A stretch of 64,000 bases of DNA from NCBI RefSeq assembly GCF_022370835.2, contig NZ_CP092365.1, positions 62,001 through 126,000 on the forward strand. The letters are read 5' to 3'. The position numbers and the translations under genes were made by a program. This DNA comes from Mycolicibacillus parakoreensis. GTDB taxonomy: Bacteria; Actinomycetota; Actinomycetes; Mycobacteriales; Mycobacteriaceae. Of this stretch, positions 44,475 to 54,137 are shown one piece after another; within the stretch, counting starts at the first letter, position 1, and each line of letters starts with the position of its first letter. Under the pieces are notes generated by a model. The model was not told the origin of the DNA, ran no database searches, and saw only the letters and a program-made list of their open reading frames with translations.

Positions 44475-45754
44475 CAGCACACCCCGGCGGCGAGTCGGGT
44501 GACCGCGGGCTCGAGGCCGACGTCGATGACCTGCTCGGCGAACCGGTCGGCCGGACAGCGCGCGTCGGCGACCGCGTCGCGCAGCGCCGTCATCGACGCC
44601 GTCAGCGCCGCCGGGGCCCGCTCGGCGGCCAGCGCCACGCAGCGCTCGGCGGCCGCCCGCAGCCGGCGGTCCCTGAGCCCGACGCGCGCGGCGGTGTCCC
44701 AGGCGGTGGCGACCGGGGCGACCGCGGCGGCCGCCGGCGCCGTCAGCTCGGGGTCGTCGAGCAGGGTGACCAGGGTGAACACCACCGCCGGCCAGACCGC
44801 GGCCGGCACCGCGTCGAGGTAGCGGATCTCCAGCCAGCCGCGGGGGCGCACCGGAGGGAACAGCGTGGTCAGGTGGTAGTCGAGGTCGGTGGTGGTCGGG
44901 CGCCGCTCGTCGAGCAGCACCCGCGCGTCGACCCAGTCGGCGAACGGCAGGTAGCGGGTGACCGGGACCGCCTGCGGGGTGTGCACCAGCATCACCGGGG
45001 CCTTCAGCGCGTAGCGCGCCCAGTCGGTGCGCGGATCGTCGCCGGCGGCGCCGAGGATCGGCCCGCAGCGCGCGGCGTCCAGCAGGCTCCACACCCGCTG
45101 GCGGGTGGAGACCCAGCCGGAGAACGCCCCGTCGAGCAGCGGCGAATTCGCCGCGACCGCCACCATCGTCGGGCCCAGCGCGTGGGCCAGCCGGATCCGC
45201 TCGGCCCAGCCCGCGGCGGGCCCGGCGTCGAGGTTGACCTGGATCGAGGCGGTGGCGGTCATCATCGCCGCGCCGGCCTGCCCGGTCTGGCTGGCGGCGA
45301 AGAACCGTTCCATGGCCCGGTAGCGCTGCCCGGGGTTGATCCGGCCGGTCGGGCGCAGCGGGTCGGTGCCCAACGCGACCAACCCCAGCCCGGCGCCGGC
45401 GAACGCCGCGCGCAGCACCGCCTGGTCGCGGGCCATGGCCTCGATGGCCGCACAGACCCCCGGCAGCGGCGGGCTGGACAACTCGACCGCGCCGCCGGGC
45501 TCCACGGTCACCGCGCTGCCGCCGGGCAGCGGCGGCAGGCCGGCGCGCACCGCGCTGATCTGCGACCAGCCGGGGCGCCGGCGCGGCTCGGCCAGATCGA
45601 AGCAGTGCGCCTCGATCTCCAGCCCCACCCGCCCGATCGGCCCGTCGAGCAGACAGCGCTCGGTGAGGTAGGCCGCGGCCGCCGCCGACCCGGCCAGCTC
45701 CGCGCCGGCGGCGGGCGCGGCGGCCGGGCGCGTCGCGGGGCGCGCGAGGCTCAT
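44474..45754 (-). CDS. egtA: Glutamate-cysteine ligase (ergothioneine synthesis)
   Basis: The product is 426 aa from the ATG at 45754. It makes gamma-glutamylcysteine for EgtB. GCS2-type features are '[14 protein letters not shown]', '[15 protein letters not shown]', '[13 protein letters not shown]', '[21 protein letters not shown]' and '[12 protein letters not shown]'. An in-frame ATG at 45784 adds ten residues without a better site. It is first in the operon; its stop overlaps the egtB ATG by one base. No riboswitch or operator was recognised upstream. Confidence 0.93.
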   Translation of the reverse strand: MSLARPATRPAAAPAAGAELAGSAAAAAYLTERCLLDGPIGRVGLEIEAHCFDLAEPRRRPGWSQISAVRAGLPPLPGGSAVTVEPGGAVELSSPPLPGVCAAIEAMARDQAVLRAAFAGAGLGLVALGTDPLRPTGRINPGQRYRAMERFFAASQTGQAGAAMMTATASIQVNLDAGPAAGWAERIRLAHALGPTMVAVAANSPLLDGAFSGWVSTRQRVWSLLDAARCGPILGAAGDDPRTDWARYALKAPVMLVHTPQAVPVTRYLPFADWVDARVLLDERRPTTTDLDYHLTTLFPPVRPRGWLEIRYLDAVPAAVWPAVVFTLVTLLDDPELTAPAAAAVAPVATAWDTAARVGLRDRRLRAAAERCVALAAERAPAALTASMTALRDAVADARCPADRFAEQVIDVGLEPAVTRLAAGVC

Positions 45755-45839
45755 GACACCACCCGTTCCGGGGGTCGGGGGCAAACGGACCTACGTACCA
45801 TTACCCCGGATCCGGTCGGTCTATTCCGCGCCCGCAGCG

Positions 45840-46490
45840 CTACTGGCCCAGACTGTTCTGCATCGCCCCGGCCAGCACGTCGACCGCGGGCCCGCCGTTG
45901 CCGGCCTGGCAGACCTTGGCCTGCAAAAGCACGTTCTCCCGCAGCCGGGTCTGGCTGAAGCAGCGCCGGTCCACCCCGGCCTCCTGTTTGGTCCACGCGG
46001 CGTCGGCCGGGCCGGCCGGCCCGCCGTCGAAGCTCCACACCTGCGTGGCCCCGGTGTCCAGGTGCATCGCGGTGGTCTGCCCGGAGCAGCCGACGGTGCG
46101 GTCGACGACCCGGTGGAACGCCCGGTCGGCGGCGTCGGTGGTGGCGAACACCCCGACGGCCTGCTTGGTGAAATGGGTCTGGTCGTCGGCGGCGGTCTGG
46201 GTGATCGCGCTGTTGAACGACGCCAAATCGGGGTCGTTGTAGACCTCCGGCAACCCGACGTCGGCCCAGTTGTTGCAGACCGGGTCGTCGACCCAGAACG
46301 TCTGGGCGGGCCGGCCCGACACCGCCTCCCAGCCCATCGGGGCGCCGACGATGTTGCCCACCGAGCCCTTGCCGAGCACGGCGTAGGACACCACGCCGGG
46401 CTCCGACGGCGCGGCGCCGGCCGGCGGACCGCCCAGCAGCCCGGCGGTGACCGCCACCGCGGTCACCCCCAGCGCCGTGGCGGCCCGCAC
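45840..46490 (-). CDS. Secreted sensor-domain (PknH-like extracellular) protein, Rv3705c-like
   Basis: The product is 216 aa. A signal peptide 'AATALGVTAVAVTAGLLGGPPAGAAP' lacks a lipobox, so it is probably fully exported. The mature part has paired Cys residues ('VCNNWADVG', 'TVGCSGQTT', 'RCFSQTRLRENVLLQAKVCQAG') and the 'FATTDAADRAFHRVVDRTVGCSG' stretch of PknH_C domains. It resembles Rv3705c, located upstream of the egt operon in M. tuberculosis. The ligand is unknown. Confidence 0.85.
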   Translation of the reverse strand: MRAATALGVTAVAVTAGLLGGPPAGAAPSEPGVVSYAVLGKGSVGNIVGAPMGWEAVSGRPAQTFWVDDPVCNNWADVGLPEVYNDPDLASFNSAITQTAADDQTHFTKQAVGVFATTDAADRAFHRVVDRTVGCSGQTTAMHLDTGATQVWSFDGGPAGPADAAWTKQEAGVDRRCFSQTRLRENVLLQAKVCQAGNGGPAVDVLAGAMQNSLGQ

Positions 46491-46492
46491 GG

Positions 46493-46921
46493 CTACACCT
46501 TGGCCGAGACGTCGACGGCGATGTTGCCGCGGGTCGCTTTCGAGTACGGGCAGGCCTGGTGGGCCTGGGCCACCAGGTCGTCGGCGGCGGCCTGCTCCAG
46601 GCCCGGCAGGTAGCCGACGATCGTGCCGGTCAGCCCGAAACCGCCGGCGGGGTCCTTGCCGAAGCCCACGTCGACGGTGACCTCGGTGGCGTCATCGAGG
46701 CTGACATCGGCGTTGCCGGCCACCAGCCGCAGCGCACCGAGGAAACACGCCGCGTACGCCGCGGAGAACAACTCCTCGGGGTTGGTGCCCTGCCCGTCAC
46801 CGCCCATCGCCTCGGGGTGGCGGGTCTCGAGGTCGATGCGGCCGGTCGACGACTTCACGTGGCCGTTGCGGCCGCCGCCGGTTGCTGTGGACGTGGAGGT
46901 GAAAACGACATCAATGCTCAT
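46493..46921 (-). CDS. OsmC/Ohr family peroxiredoxin
   Basis: The product is 142 aa from the ATG at 46921. The two redox Cys are in 'YAACFLGALRLVAG' and 'HQACPYSKATRGNIAV', as in Ohr organic hydroperoxide reductases; 'GTNPEELFSAAYAACF' is the Ohr signature. It uses thiols to reduce organic peroxides in the cytosol. An ATG at 46933 is an alternative start. It is 2 bp from the sensor-domain gene and 33 bp from the catalase gene, so a peroxide-defence operon is likely. No OhrR gene is adjacent. Confidence 0.88.
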   Translation of the reverse strand: MSIDVVFTSTSTATGGGRNGHVKSSTGRIDLETRHPEAMGGDGQGTNPEELFSAAYAACFLGALRLVAGNADVSLDDATEVTVDVGFGKDPAGGFGLTGTIVGYLPGLEQAAADDLVAQAHQACPYSKATRGNIAVDVSAKV

Positions 46922-46954
46922 GGGTCCGATCATGCCAGGCCGCCCCGACCGCTG

Positions 46955-48406
46955 TCAGCCGAGGTTGGCCCGCACCCCCTGCTCGACGCGGGCACCCAGA
47001 TCCGGGTCGACGTTGCGCCAATACTCGAACACCCGCGAGAGCACCGGTTCGCGAACCCCGCCGCTGACATGACCGATGATGTTGTCGGCCAGGCGTTTCC
47101 GCTGCTCATCGTCCATGACGTCGCGCACCAGGGCGCCCGCCTGCCCGAAGTCGTCGTCGTCGGCGCGCAGGGTGTAGGCCTGCCGGATCAACTCGCCGTC
47201 GGTGTGCCAGCGCACCTCGGCGGCGCGTGCCGGGTCGGCCCGCGGACCGTCGTAGGAGTTCGGCGCGTACACCGGGTCGGTGGCGTTGGCGATGCGCATC
47301 GCCCCGTCCTTGGAGTAGGCGTGCACCGGCGCCTGCGGGGTGTTGACCGGGATCTGCTTGTAGTTCACCCCGAGCCGTGCCCGGTGGGCGTCGGCGTAGG
47401 AGAACCCGCGCGCCAGCAGCATCTTGTCCGGGCTGAGCCCGGTGCCCGGCACCGTGTTGTTCGGTTCGAACGCGGCCTGCTCGATCTCGGTGTGGTAGTC
47501 GGTGACGTTGCGGTCGAGGGTCAGCCGGCCCACCTCGATCAGCGGGTAGTCGGCGTGCGGCCACACCTTGGTCAGGTCAAACGGGTTGAAGCGGTAGGTT
47601 TTCGCCTCCTCGAACGGCATGATCTGCATCTTCAGCGTCCAGCTGGGGTACTGGCCGGCCTCGATCGCGGTGTACAGGTCGCGCTGGTGGTGGTCGCTGT
47701 CGGCGCCGGCGAGCCGGTCGGCCTCGGCCTGGGTGAGGAAGTCGTTGCCCTGGTCGGTGATGAAATGGTATTTCACCCAGAAGATCGCGTCGTCGGCGTT
47801 GATCCAGCTGTAGGTGTGGCTGGAGTAGCCGTTCATGTGCCGCCACGACTTGGGGATGCCGCGATCACCCATCAGCCAGGTCACCTGGTGGGCGGTCTCC
47901 GGCGACAGCGACCAGAAATCCCACTGCATGTTGTGGTCGCGCAGGTTGGACGCCTGCAGACGTTTCTGGGAGCGGATGAAGTGCTGGAACTTCATCGGGT
48001 CGCGCATGAAGAACACCGGGGTGTTGTTGCCGACCATGTCGAAGTTGCCCTCGGGGGTGTAGAACCGCAGCGAGAACCCGCGGGGGTCGCGCCAGGTGTC
48101 GGGGCTGCCCCGCTCGCCGGCCACGGTGGAGAACCGGATCAACGTCTCGCAGCGCGCACCCGGGGCGAAGACGGCGGCGCGGGTGTAGGCGCTGACGTCG
48201 TTGGTCACCTCGAAACGGCCGAACGCGCCGCCGCCCTTGGCGTGCGGCTGGCGCTCCGGGATGCGTTCCCGGTTGAAGTTGGCCATCTGTTCGATGAGGT
48301 AATGATCGTGCAGGACGATCGGGCCGTCGGGCCCCACGGTCAGCGACGTGTCGTCGCTGGGGGCGGGGCTGCCGCCGTCGGTGGTGGTGAATTTCGGTTC
48401 GGTCAA
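46955..48406 (-). CDS. katA: Monofunctional heme catalase
   Basis: The product is 483 aa, a small-subunit catalase. The catalytic His is in '[21 protein letters not shown]', the Asn in '[16 protein letters not shown]', and the proximal heme Tyr in '[23 protein letters not shown]'. It converts H2O2 to water and O2. It starts with TTG at 48406 behind a strong 'gaggagg' site; no ATG fits. Typical mycobacteria rely on KatG, so this is an accessory catalase beside Ohr. The symbol is by family. Confidence 0.93.
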   Translation of the reverse strand: MTEPKFTTTDGGSPAPSDDTSLTVGPDGPIVLHDHYLIEQMANFNRERIPERQPHAKGGGAFGRFEVTNDVSAYTRAAVFAPGARCETLIRFSTVAGERGSPDTWRDPRGFSLRFYTPEGNFDMVGNNTPVFFMRDPMKFQHFIRSQKRLQASNLRDHNMQWDFWSLSPETAHQVTWLMGDRGIPKSWRHMNGYSSHTYSWINADDAIFWVKYHFITDQGNDFLTQAEADRLAGADSDHHQRDLYTAIEAGQYPSWTLKMQIMPFEEAKTYRFNPFDLTKVWPHADYPLIEVGRLTLDRNVTDYHTEIEQAAFEPNNTVPGTGLSPDKMLLARGFSYADAHRARLGVNYKQIPVNTPQAPVHAYSKDGAMRIANATDPVYAPNSYDGPRADPARAAEVRWHTDGELIRQAYTLRADDDDFGQAGALVRDVMDDEQRKRLADNIIGHVSGGVREPVLSRVFEYWRNVDPDLGARVEQGVRANLG

Positions 48407-48502
48407 CGGGACCTCCTCGGCGCGACGGGACGTGGGCTGGGCTGGTCGCGGGGTCCCCGCCGGGGGGCGGGGACCCGCCGGCCGCGACGGTGTGCGCCGA
48501 CG

Positions 48503-48841
48503 CTACCGGGGCGGGGGCGGCGGGGGAGGCGGTTTGACCGACTCGGACGGTCCGGGCCCGCGGTGGGTGTCGGACGGTCCCGGGCCCCGGTCGTTGCGGT
48601 CCTTGTGGTCCTGGTGCTTCATCATGCAGGGGGCCGGACCGTGGTGATGGTGATGGTCGCGGTGGTGATCGCGATGGGTCAACATCGCCCCGGAGAAGAA
48701 GATCACCGAGGCGGTGAACACCACGCCGGAGACGATCACCACCCAGGCCGCGGCCTGATAGAGCCGGCTGGGCTTCTCGCGCGGCGCCGGCGGCGGCGCA
48801 CCGGTCGGGGATTCGGGTGTGTCGGTCATGGTTGTCATCAT
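48503..48841 (-). CDS. Small single-pass membrane protein with His-rich loop
   Basis: The product is about 112 aa. A Pro-rich start ('SPTGAPPPAPREKPSRLYQ') leads into one membrane helix ('AAAWVVIVSGVVFTASVIFFSGAML'), then 'THRDHHRDHHHHHGPAPCMMKHQDHKD' and a Pro tail. The His/Cys/Met cluster looks able to bind metal such as Cu, Ni or Zn. The start is one of four clustered ATGs (48841, 48838, 48829 in frame). It lies between catalase and WS/DGAT genes; function is unknown. Confidence 0.7.
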   Translation of the reverse strand: MMTTMTDTPESPTGAPPPAPREKPSRLYQAAAWVVIVSGVVFTASVIFFSGAMLTHRDHHRDHHHHHGPAPCMMKHQDHKDRNDRGPGPSDTHRGPGPSESVKPPPPPPPPR

Positions 48842-48908
48842 GCCCGCATCACGGCCGCGGTGCACCCCTTACCGGTCGATCGCCCGCCGGGGTGCGGGCC
48901 GGGCCGGG

Positions 48909-50345
48909 TCAGCCGACCGCGGGGGCGGCCGCCAGCGCGGTGGTCACCGCGGTCAGCTCACCGGGCAGTCCGGCGGCCCGACGGATCTCGGTGAACGCAT
49001 GCACCATGGCGTCGGTGACCTCGTGCGGGTCGCCGACGGTGCGGTCGTCGGTGAGCACCGCGATGTTCAACTGGTCGACGTAGCTCCACACCGTGATGTT
49101 CAGCGCGCTGCCGGCCAGCAGCGGACCCACCGAGTAGAACTCCCGCAGCATCGCCCCGCCCAGGCTGCCGCGTTCCCGCGGCCCGGGCACGTTGGAGACG
49201 GTGAGGTTCTGCAGCGTGGTGCCCCCGGCCCGCCGCGACAGCCAGCCGAACATGCCGGGGGCCAGCGCCGGCGGCAGATACTCCAGCAGCGAGGCGATCA
49301 GCTCCGGGCCCAGCAGGGTGAACTCCTCCTTGGCGATGCCGGTGCCCAGCACGGTCAGCCGGACCCGCTCGAGCGGATCGTCGACGTGCACCGGCAGCGA
49401 CACGTTCATCGCGCCCAGCTCGTTGCCGACCACCCGGTCGGGGTCGCGGTCCAAACTCGCCGGCACCGACGCGATCAGCGGCCGGTCGGCACGGCCGTCG
49501 TAGCGCAACAGCAGCTCCCGCAGCGCTCCGGCGGTGGTGGCCAGCACCAGCTCGTTGATCGTGACGCCGAGCTGTTTTCCGGTCTGTTTGACGTCGGCCA
49601 GCGCCAGTGTGGCGCTGGCGAATTCACGTTGAGGGGTGAGGGTGTGGTTGAAGAACGTCGGCGCCGGCGACAGCAGCCCCGCGAGGTCGGGATGCGGCCC
49701 GCGGGCGCGGGTCGCCCGCCACAACCGCCACACGCCGGTCACCGCGCGCGCCACGAGCCGCGGAAGGTCGGCGATCAGCCGCAGGTGGTCGCGCCCGGCG
49801 GCGAGCAGCAGCGCCGCGGCCGACGGCGGGGACGCCGCCGGGGCGGGGGTGCGCTCGTCGGCGGCGGTCCCGGTGAACCCCATGGCGCGCGACAACAGGT
49901 TCGCCGACGCCACACCGTCGGCGAGCACATGGTGGATCTTGACGATCACCGGCAGCGAACCGTCGGCCATGCCGTCGACGACGTGCATCTCCCACAGCGG
50001 TCGGCCGCGGTCCAGCGCGGTGCCGGCGATCTCGCCGATCAGCGCGTCGAGTTCCCGGCGCCCGCCGGGGGCGCGGACCCGGGCGCGGCGCACGTGGTAG
50101 TCGATGTCCAGCGCGGCGTTCTCCAACCACACCGGGTGGTGCAGGCGCCCGGGCACCGCAACCAGCCGGTAGCGGAACGGTTCGAGCAGATGCAGGCGGC
50201 GCCACAGCAGGCCGCGCAGGACCTCGAAGTCGAACTCGCCGTCGAACTGCGCGACGTCGAGCACCCCGATCTTCAGCGTGTGGGTGTGCACGGTGGGGGT
50301 TTCGGTGTAGAGCAGCAGCGCGTCCATGCCGTGCAGCCGTTTCAT
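48909..50345 (-). CDS. Wax ester synthase/diacylglycerol acyltransferase (WS/DGAT), Rv1425-like
   Basis: The product is 478 aa. The catalytic motif is 'IHHVLADG' (HHxxxDG). The start 'MKRLHGMDALLLYTETPTVHTHTLKIGVLD' and tail 'LNITVWSYVDQLNIAVLTDDRTVGDPHEVTDAMV' match mycobacterial Tgs proteins. It makes triacylglycerol or wax esters from acyl-CoA at the membrane. It diverges from a fadD gene by about 200 bp, a pairing also seen around M. tuberculosis Rv1425-Rv1427c. Confidence 0.92.
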   Translation of the reverse strand: MKRLHGMDALLLYTETPTVHTHTLKIGVLDVAQFDGEFDFEVLRGLLWRRLHLLEPFRYRLVAVPGRLHHPVWLENAALDIDYHVRRARVRAPGGRRELDALIGEIAGTALDRGRPLWEMHVVDGMADGSLPVIVKIHHVLADGVASANLLSRAMGFTGTAADERTPAPAASPPSAAALLLAAGRDHLRLIADLPRLVARAVTGVWRLWRATRARGPHPDLAGLLSPAPTFFNHTLTPQREFASATLALADVKQTGKQLGVTINELVLATTAGALRELLLRYDGRADRPLIASVPASLDRDPDRVVGNELGAMNVSLPVHVDDPLERVRLTVLGTGIAKEEFTLLGPELIASLLEYLPPALAPGMFGWLSRRAGGTTLQNLTVSNVPGPRERGSLGGAMLREFYSVGPLLAGSALNITVWSYVDQLNIAVLTDDRTVGDPHEVTDAMVHAFTEIRRAAGLPGELTAVTTALAAAPAVG

Positions 50346-50552
50346 CGCTCACCCCGTTCGCACGCGCCAACCGCTGCCACCAAATGTAGCCGCTGACCGG
50401 AGCCTCGGCCCGCGGTTCGCCGCGGTGCACGGCGCACCCGGATTCCGCCGGTGTTGCCGCGGTGCGGCCGGTACCATTCGGAGCACCGTGAACCCCCCGG
50501 CGGGCCGACAGCGAAGGAGCGATGTGAGCCAGGTGACGTTGCGGCGGACGGC

Positions 50553-52187
50553 ATGACGGGCACCGGGCGGCTGGCGGCCGCCGCGGATCTGGTGGCCACA
50601 CTGCGGCGGGCGGGCATGATCGCGCCGCTGCGCCCGGACAAGTACGTGCGGATGGTCGCGGCGATGCGCCGCGAGAAGATGTCCTCGACCGCCGGGTTCG
50701 CCGGTGCGGCACGCCGCTGCCCGGATCGGCCGGGCCTCATCGACGACGCGGGCACGCTGACCTGGCGCGAACTCGACGAGCGCGCCGACGCGCTGGCGGC
50801 GGGGCTGCAGGCGCTGCCCGGCGGGGCGCCGCGGGTGCTGGCCATCCTGTGCCGCAACCACCGCGGGTTCGTGGAGTCGCTGGTCGCGGCGAACCGGATC
50901 GGCGCCGACGTGGTGTTGTTGAACACCGCGTTCGCCGGCCCGGCGCTCGCCGAGGTGGTCGACCGGGAGGCCCCCGAGGTGCTCATCTACGACGACGAGT
51001 TCGCCGGGATCGTCGACCGCGCGCTCGGGCAGCGCCCGCAGACCACCCGGATCCTCGCCTGGACCGAACAGGAGGTCACCGCGACGCCGACCGTGCAGGG
51101 CCTCATCGCCGCCCACGCCGGGCGGCGCCCGGGGCCCCTCGACGCCCGGGGCGACCTCATCCTGCTCACCTCCGGGACCACCGGAACCCCCAAGGGCGCC
51201 AAACGGTCCGGTGGGGGACCGGGGGAGTTGGCCGCGGTGCTCAAACGCACGCCGTGGCGCGCGCAGGAGACCACGGTGGTGGCGGCCCCGATGTTTCACG
51301 CCTGGGGCTGGTCGCAGCTGGTGCTCTCGGCGTCGCTGGCGTGCACGATCGTCACGCAACGCAAGTTCGACCCGGAGGCCACGCTGGCGATGATCGACCG
51401 CCACCGGGCCACCGGGCTCTGCGTGGTGCCGGTGATGTTCGACCGGATCATGGAGCTGCCCGAGCAGGTGCGCCGCCGCTACAGCGGGCGCTCGCTGCGC
51501 TTCGCGACCGCGTCGGGTTCGCGGATGCGTCCGGACGTGGTGACGGCGTTCATGGACGAGTTCGGTGACGTCATCTACAACAACTACAACGCCACCGAGG
51601 CCGGCATGATCGCCACCGCCACGCCCGCGGATCTGCGGGCGGCCCCCGACACCGCCGGGCGGCCCGCCGAGGGCACCGAGATCCACATCCTCGACGCGGA
51701 GTTCCGCGCGCTGCCCACCGGCGAGGTCGGTCAGATCTTCGTGCGCAACACCACCGGGTTCTCCGGCTACACCTCGGGCACCACCAAGGATTTCCACGGC
51801 GAGTTCATGGCCTCCGGCGACATGGGTTATCTCGACGCGGCGGGAAGGCTGTATGTGGTCGGCCGCGACGACGAGATGATCGTCTCCGGCGGGGAGAACG
51901 TCTACCCGATCGAGGTGGAGCAGACCCTCACCGCCCACCCCGCGGTGGCCGAGGCCAGCGTGCTCGGCGTCGACGATGCGCAGTTCGGTCAGCGGCTCGC
52001 GGCGTTCGTCGTGCTCGAATCGGCCGCGACCGCGTCGGTCGAGGACCTCAAAGACCATGTGCGTGACAACCTGGCCGGCTACAAGGTGCCCCGCGAGATC
52101 ACGCTGCTGGCCGAGCTGCCCCGCAACGCCACCGGCAAGATCGTGCGCAGCGAGCTGCTGGCGATGGTGGGCCCCGACGGCTCGTGA
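50553..52187 (+). CDS. Long-chain acyl-CoA synthetase / acyl-AMP ligase (FadD12-like)
   Basis: The product is 544 aa. The AMP-binding loop is 'ILLTSGTTGTPKGAKR'; 'YNNYNATEAGMIA', 'GDMGYLDAAGRLYVVGRDDEMIVSGGENVYPIEVE' and the catalytic Lys in 'LPRNATGKIVRSEL' follow. It activates fatty acids and could feed the opposite WS/DGAT. The ATG at 50553 begins the conserved region; the upstream open frame (from 50451) overlaps the promoter area. No operator was found. Confidence 0.92.
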   Translation: MTGTGRLAAAADLVATLRRAGMIAPLRPDKYVRMVAAMRREKMSSTAGFAGAARRCPDRPGLIDDAGTLTWRELDERADALAAGLQALPGGAPRVLAILCRNHRGFVESLVAANRIGADVVLLNTAFAGPALAEVVDREAPEVLIYDDEFAGIVDRALGQRPQTTRILAWTEQEVTATPTVQGLIAAHAGRRPGPLDARGDLILLTSGTTGTPKGAKRSGGGPGELAAVLKRTPWRAQETTVVAAPMFHAWGWSQLVLSASLACTIVTQRKFDPEATLAMIDRHRATGLCVVPVMFDRIMELPEQVRRRYSGRSLRFATASGSRMRPDVVTAFMDEFGDVIYNNYNATEAGMIATATPADLRAAPDTAGRPAEGTEIHILDAEFRALPTGEVGQIFVRNTTGFSGYTSGTTKDFHGEFMASGDMGYLDAAGRLYVVGRDDEMIVSGGENVYPIEVEQTLTAHPAVAEASVLGVDDAQFGQRLAAFVVLESAATASVEDLKDHVRDNLAGYKVPREITLLAELPRNATGKIVRSELLAMVGPDGS

Positions 52188-52190
52188 GAG

Positions 52191-53153
52191 TCACCGGCCC
52201 GAGTCAACGGCGCCGCGACTGTTCACCGGGGACTGAGGCGCAGCCGTGGGCTGCGCGCTGATCTCCCCGGCGACCGCCCGCACTGCGGCGACCACGGCGC
52301 GGGCGGCGACGCTGGGCCGGCAAGCGGTGACCGCGAGCGTGCGCCGACCCGACCACGCCGGGTCGACGACGTCAACGCAGCGCACCCCGGGCGGCACCGA
52401 CGGCGCCGACAACGCCGGGAGGACACACACACCGAGGCCTGCGGCCACCAAGCCGAGTCGGGCGGGCCAGCTGCGCACTCGGTGACCGATCACCGGGTCG
52501 GTCACCGTCGGCCAGGCCGCGAACTGGGGATCGCCCGCCGAACCCGTTCCGGCGACCCAAACTTCGTTCACCAGCTCGCTGACCGGGGCTTCGGACCGAC
52601 CGGCGAGCCGATGTCGGTCAGGCACGGCGGCACACAGATCTCCGGCGTACACACGATGCCGCCCGAGACCGTCGAGGTCGTACTGCGGTAATCCGGTGCC
52701 CGTGGCGATCACGGCCACGTCGAGCCGATCGCCGTGAACGTCGCGCAGCAGCGCGGGCGTGGCCGCCTCGGTCAGTCTCACGACCAGTCCCGGGTGGTCG
52801 ACCCTCAGCCGCGCGACGGCGCGCGGCACCAGCACCGACATCGCCGCCGGGAACGCGCCCACGGCCACCCGTCCGGCGAGCTTGTCTCCCAGCGCCTTCA
52901 GATCGTGATGCAACGAGCTGACGGCACCGAGGACGCGAGCGGCGTGCTCGACCAGGCGGGTTCCGGCGGGAGTCACGCTGGCGCCGCGCAGCTCCCGCAC
53001 GAACAGGCGGTAACCCACCGCCGATTCCATCGCCGCCACCTGCCGCGACACCGCCGGCTGCGAATAGCCCAGAGAACGCGCGGCGGCCGTGAAGGAACCG
53101 ACCAGCGCGATCTCACGACAGACGCGCAGACCCTCCAACGTCACCTCGGCCAC
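52191..53153 (-). CDS. LysR family transcriptional regulator
   Basis: The product is 320 aa. The HTH is 'EGLRVCREIALVGSFTAAARSLGYSQPAVSRQVAAMESAVGYRLFVRE', followed by a two-lobed periplasmic-binding-like effector domain ('LGLVAAGLGVCVLPALS'). It starts with GTG at 53153. The divergent SDR gene and a T-N11-A dyad between them indicate control of that gene, the usual LysR plan. Its 3' end is 3 bp from the convergent fadD stop. Confidence 0.9.
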   Translation of the reverse strand: MAEVTLEGLRVCREIALVGSFTAAARSLGYSQPAVSRQVAAMESAVGYRLFVRELRGASVTPAGTRLVEHAARVLGAVSSLHHDLKALGDKLAGRVAVGAFPAAMSVLVPRAVARLRVDHPGLVVRLTEAATPALLRDVHGDRLDVAVIATGTGLPQYDLDGLGRHRVYAGDLCAAVPDRHRLAGRSEAPVSELVNEVWVAGTGSAGDPQFAAWPTVTDPVIGHRVRSWPARLGLVAAGLGVCVLPALSAPSVPPGVRCVDVVDPAWSGRRTLAVTACRPSVAARAVVAAVRAVAGEISAQPTAAPQSPVNSRGAVDSGR

Positions 53154-53165
53154 GCCTCACCGTAC

Positions 53166-53184
53166 CCATGCGCGTCACGCATGG
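53166..53184. promoter_or_regulatory. LysR-type operator (T-N11-A dyad)
   Basis: CCATGCG-cgtca-CGCATGG has perfect 7-bp arms and contains T-N11-A (53169/53181), the LysR consensus. It lies 13 bp upstream of the LysR start and 86 bp before the SDR start. Confidence 0.65.
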
Positions 53185-53269
53185 CTAAACCGCGAAAGTC
53201 GAATGCGAGTTATGGAGTGCGGTGCCACGGCCGAGCGTTGACCCGGTCACGGCAACGAAAGGACTCGCC

Positions 53270-54115
53270 ATGACCAAGACGTGGTTCATCACCGGCGCCT
53301 CACGGGGTATGGGACGCGAACTCGTCGAGCAGGTGCTGCTGCGGGGCGACACCGTGGCCGCGACCCTGCGGCGCCCCGGCCAACTCGACGATCTGGCGCG
53401 TCGCCACGGCGACCGGCTGTGGCGACGAGGACTCGACGTCACCGACCCCGCCGCCGTACGCGCTGTCGCCCACGAGGCATTCCACGCCCTCGGCCGCATC
53501 GACGTCGTCGTGTCCAACGCCGGCTACGGTGTCTTCGCCGCCGCCGAGGACCTCACCGATCACCAGGTCGACGAGATGATCCAGACCAACCTCGCGGGGT
53601 CCATTCATCTTGCCCGCGCCGTGCTTCCGCATCTGCGCGCGCAGGGCGGCGGGTTGCTGATGCAGATGTCGAGCATGGGAGGACACCTCGCTTTTCCCGG
53701 ATTCTCGCTCTATCACGTGACGAAGTGGGGCATCGAGGGCTTTTACGACGCCGTGGCGACCGAGGTGGAACCGTTCGGTATCCACACCACCCTCGTCGAA
53801 CCGGGCGTGGTCCGCACCGGATTCTTCGACGCGGCCGAGCACGTGCCACCCAGCGCCGCCTACCGGGGCGGACCCGCCGATCGGGTGCCACCGACGCCGG
53901 GGCAGATGCCGGTCAGCCCCGAGCGCGCCGTCGCGGCGATCATCCGCGCCGCGGACTCCGACAGCCCGCCCCGACGGCTGGTTCTGGGCACCGATGCGTG
54001 GACGTCGATCACCGACGCTCTCGGGCGGCGCCTCGTCGAGGTCTTCGCCCAACGCGACAACGCCGCGACGGCCGATCGCGTTGCCGGCGAGCAGTGCTGC
54101 GCTACGCAGGCGTGA
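53270..54115 (+). CDS. SDR family oxidoreductase
   Basis: The product is 281 aa. The cofactor motif is 'WFITGASRGMGRELVEQVLLRGD', with 'VVVSNAGYGVFAAAEDLTDHQVDEMIQTN', 'MQMSSMGGHLAFPGFSLYHVTKWGIEGF' (Ser and Tyr-x3-Lys) and 'VEPGVVRTGF'. This is the classical NADP-type SDR group that often follows LysR regulators. The ATG at 53270 follows 'gaaagga'. It is probably induced by the LysR protein; the substrate is unknown. Confidence 0.9.
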   Translation: MTKTWFITGASRGMGRELVEQVLLRGDTVAATLRRPGQLDDLARRHGDRLWRRGLDVTDPAAVRAVAHEAFHALGRIDVVVSNAGYGVFAAAEDLTDHQVDEMIQTNLAGSIHLARAVLPHLRAQGGGLLMQMSSMGGHLAFPGFSLYHVTKWGIEGFYDAVATEVEPFGIHTTLVEPGVVRTGFFDAAEHVPPSAAYRGGPADRVPPTPGQMPVSPERAVAAIIRAADSDSPPRRLVLGTDAWTSITDALGRRLVEVFAQRDNAATADRVAGEQCCATQA

Positions 54116-54137
54116 GGCGCGACGGCCGCGGCGGCGC

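Noticed and set aside
46559..48994. 811-aa plus-strand open frame
   Set aside because: Antisense to katA and neighbours; no domain seen, Val/Gly/Asp-rich as in shadow frames.
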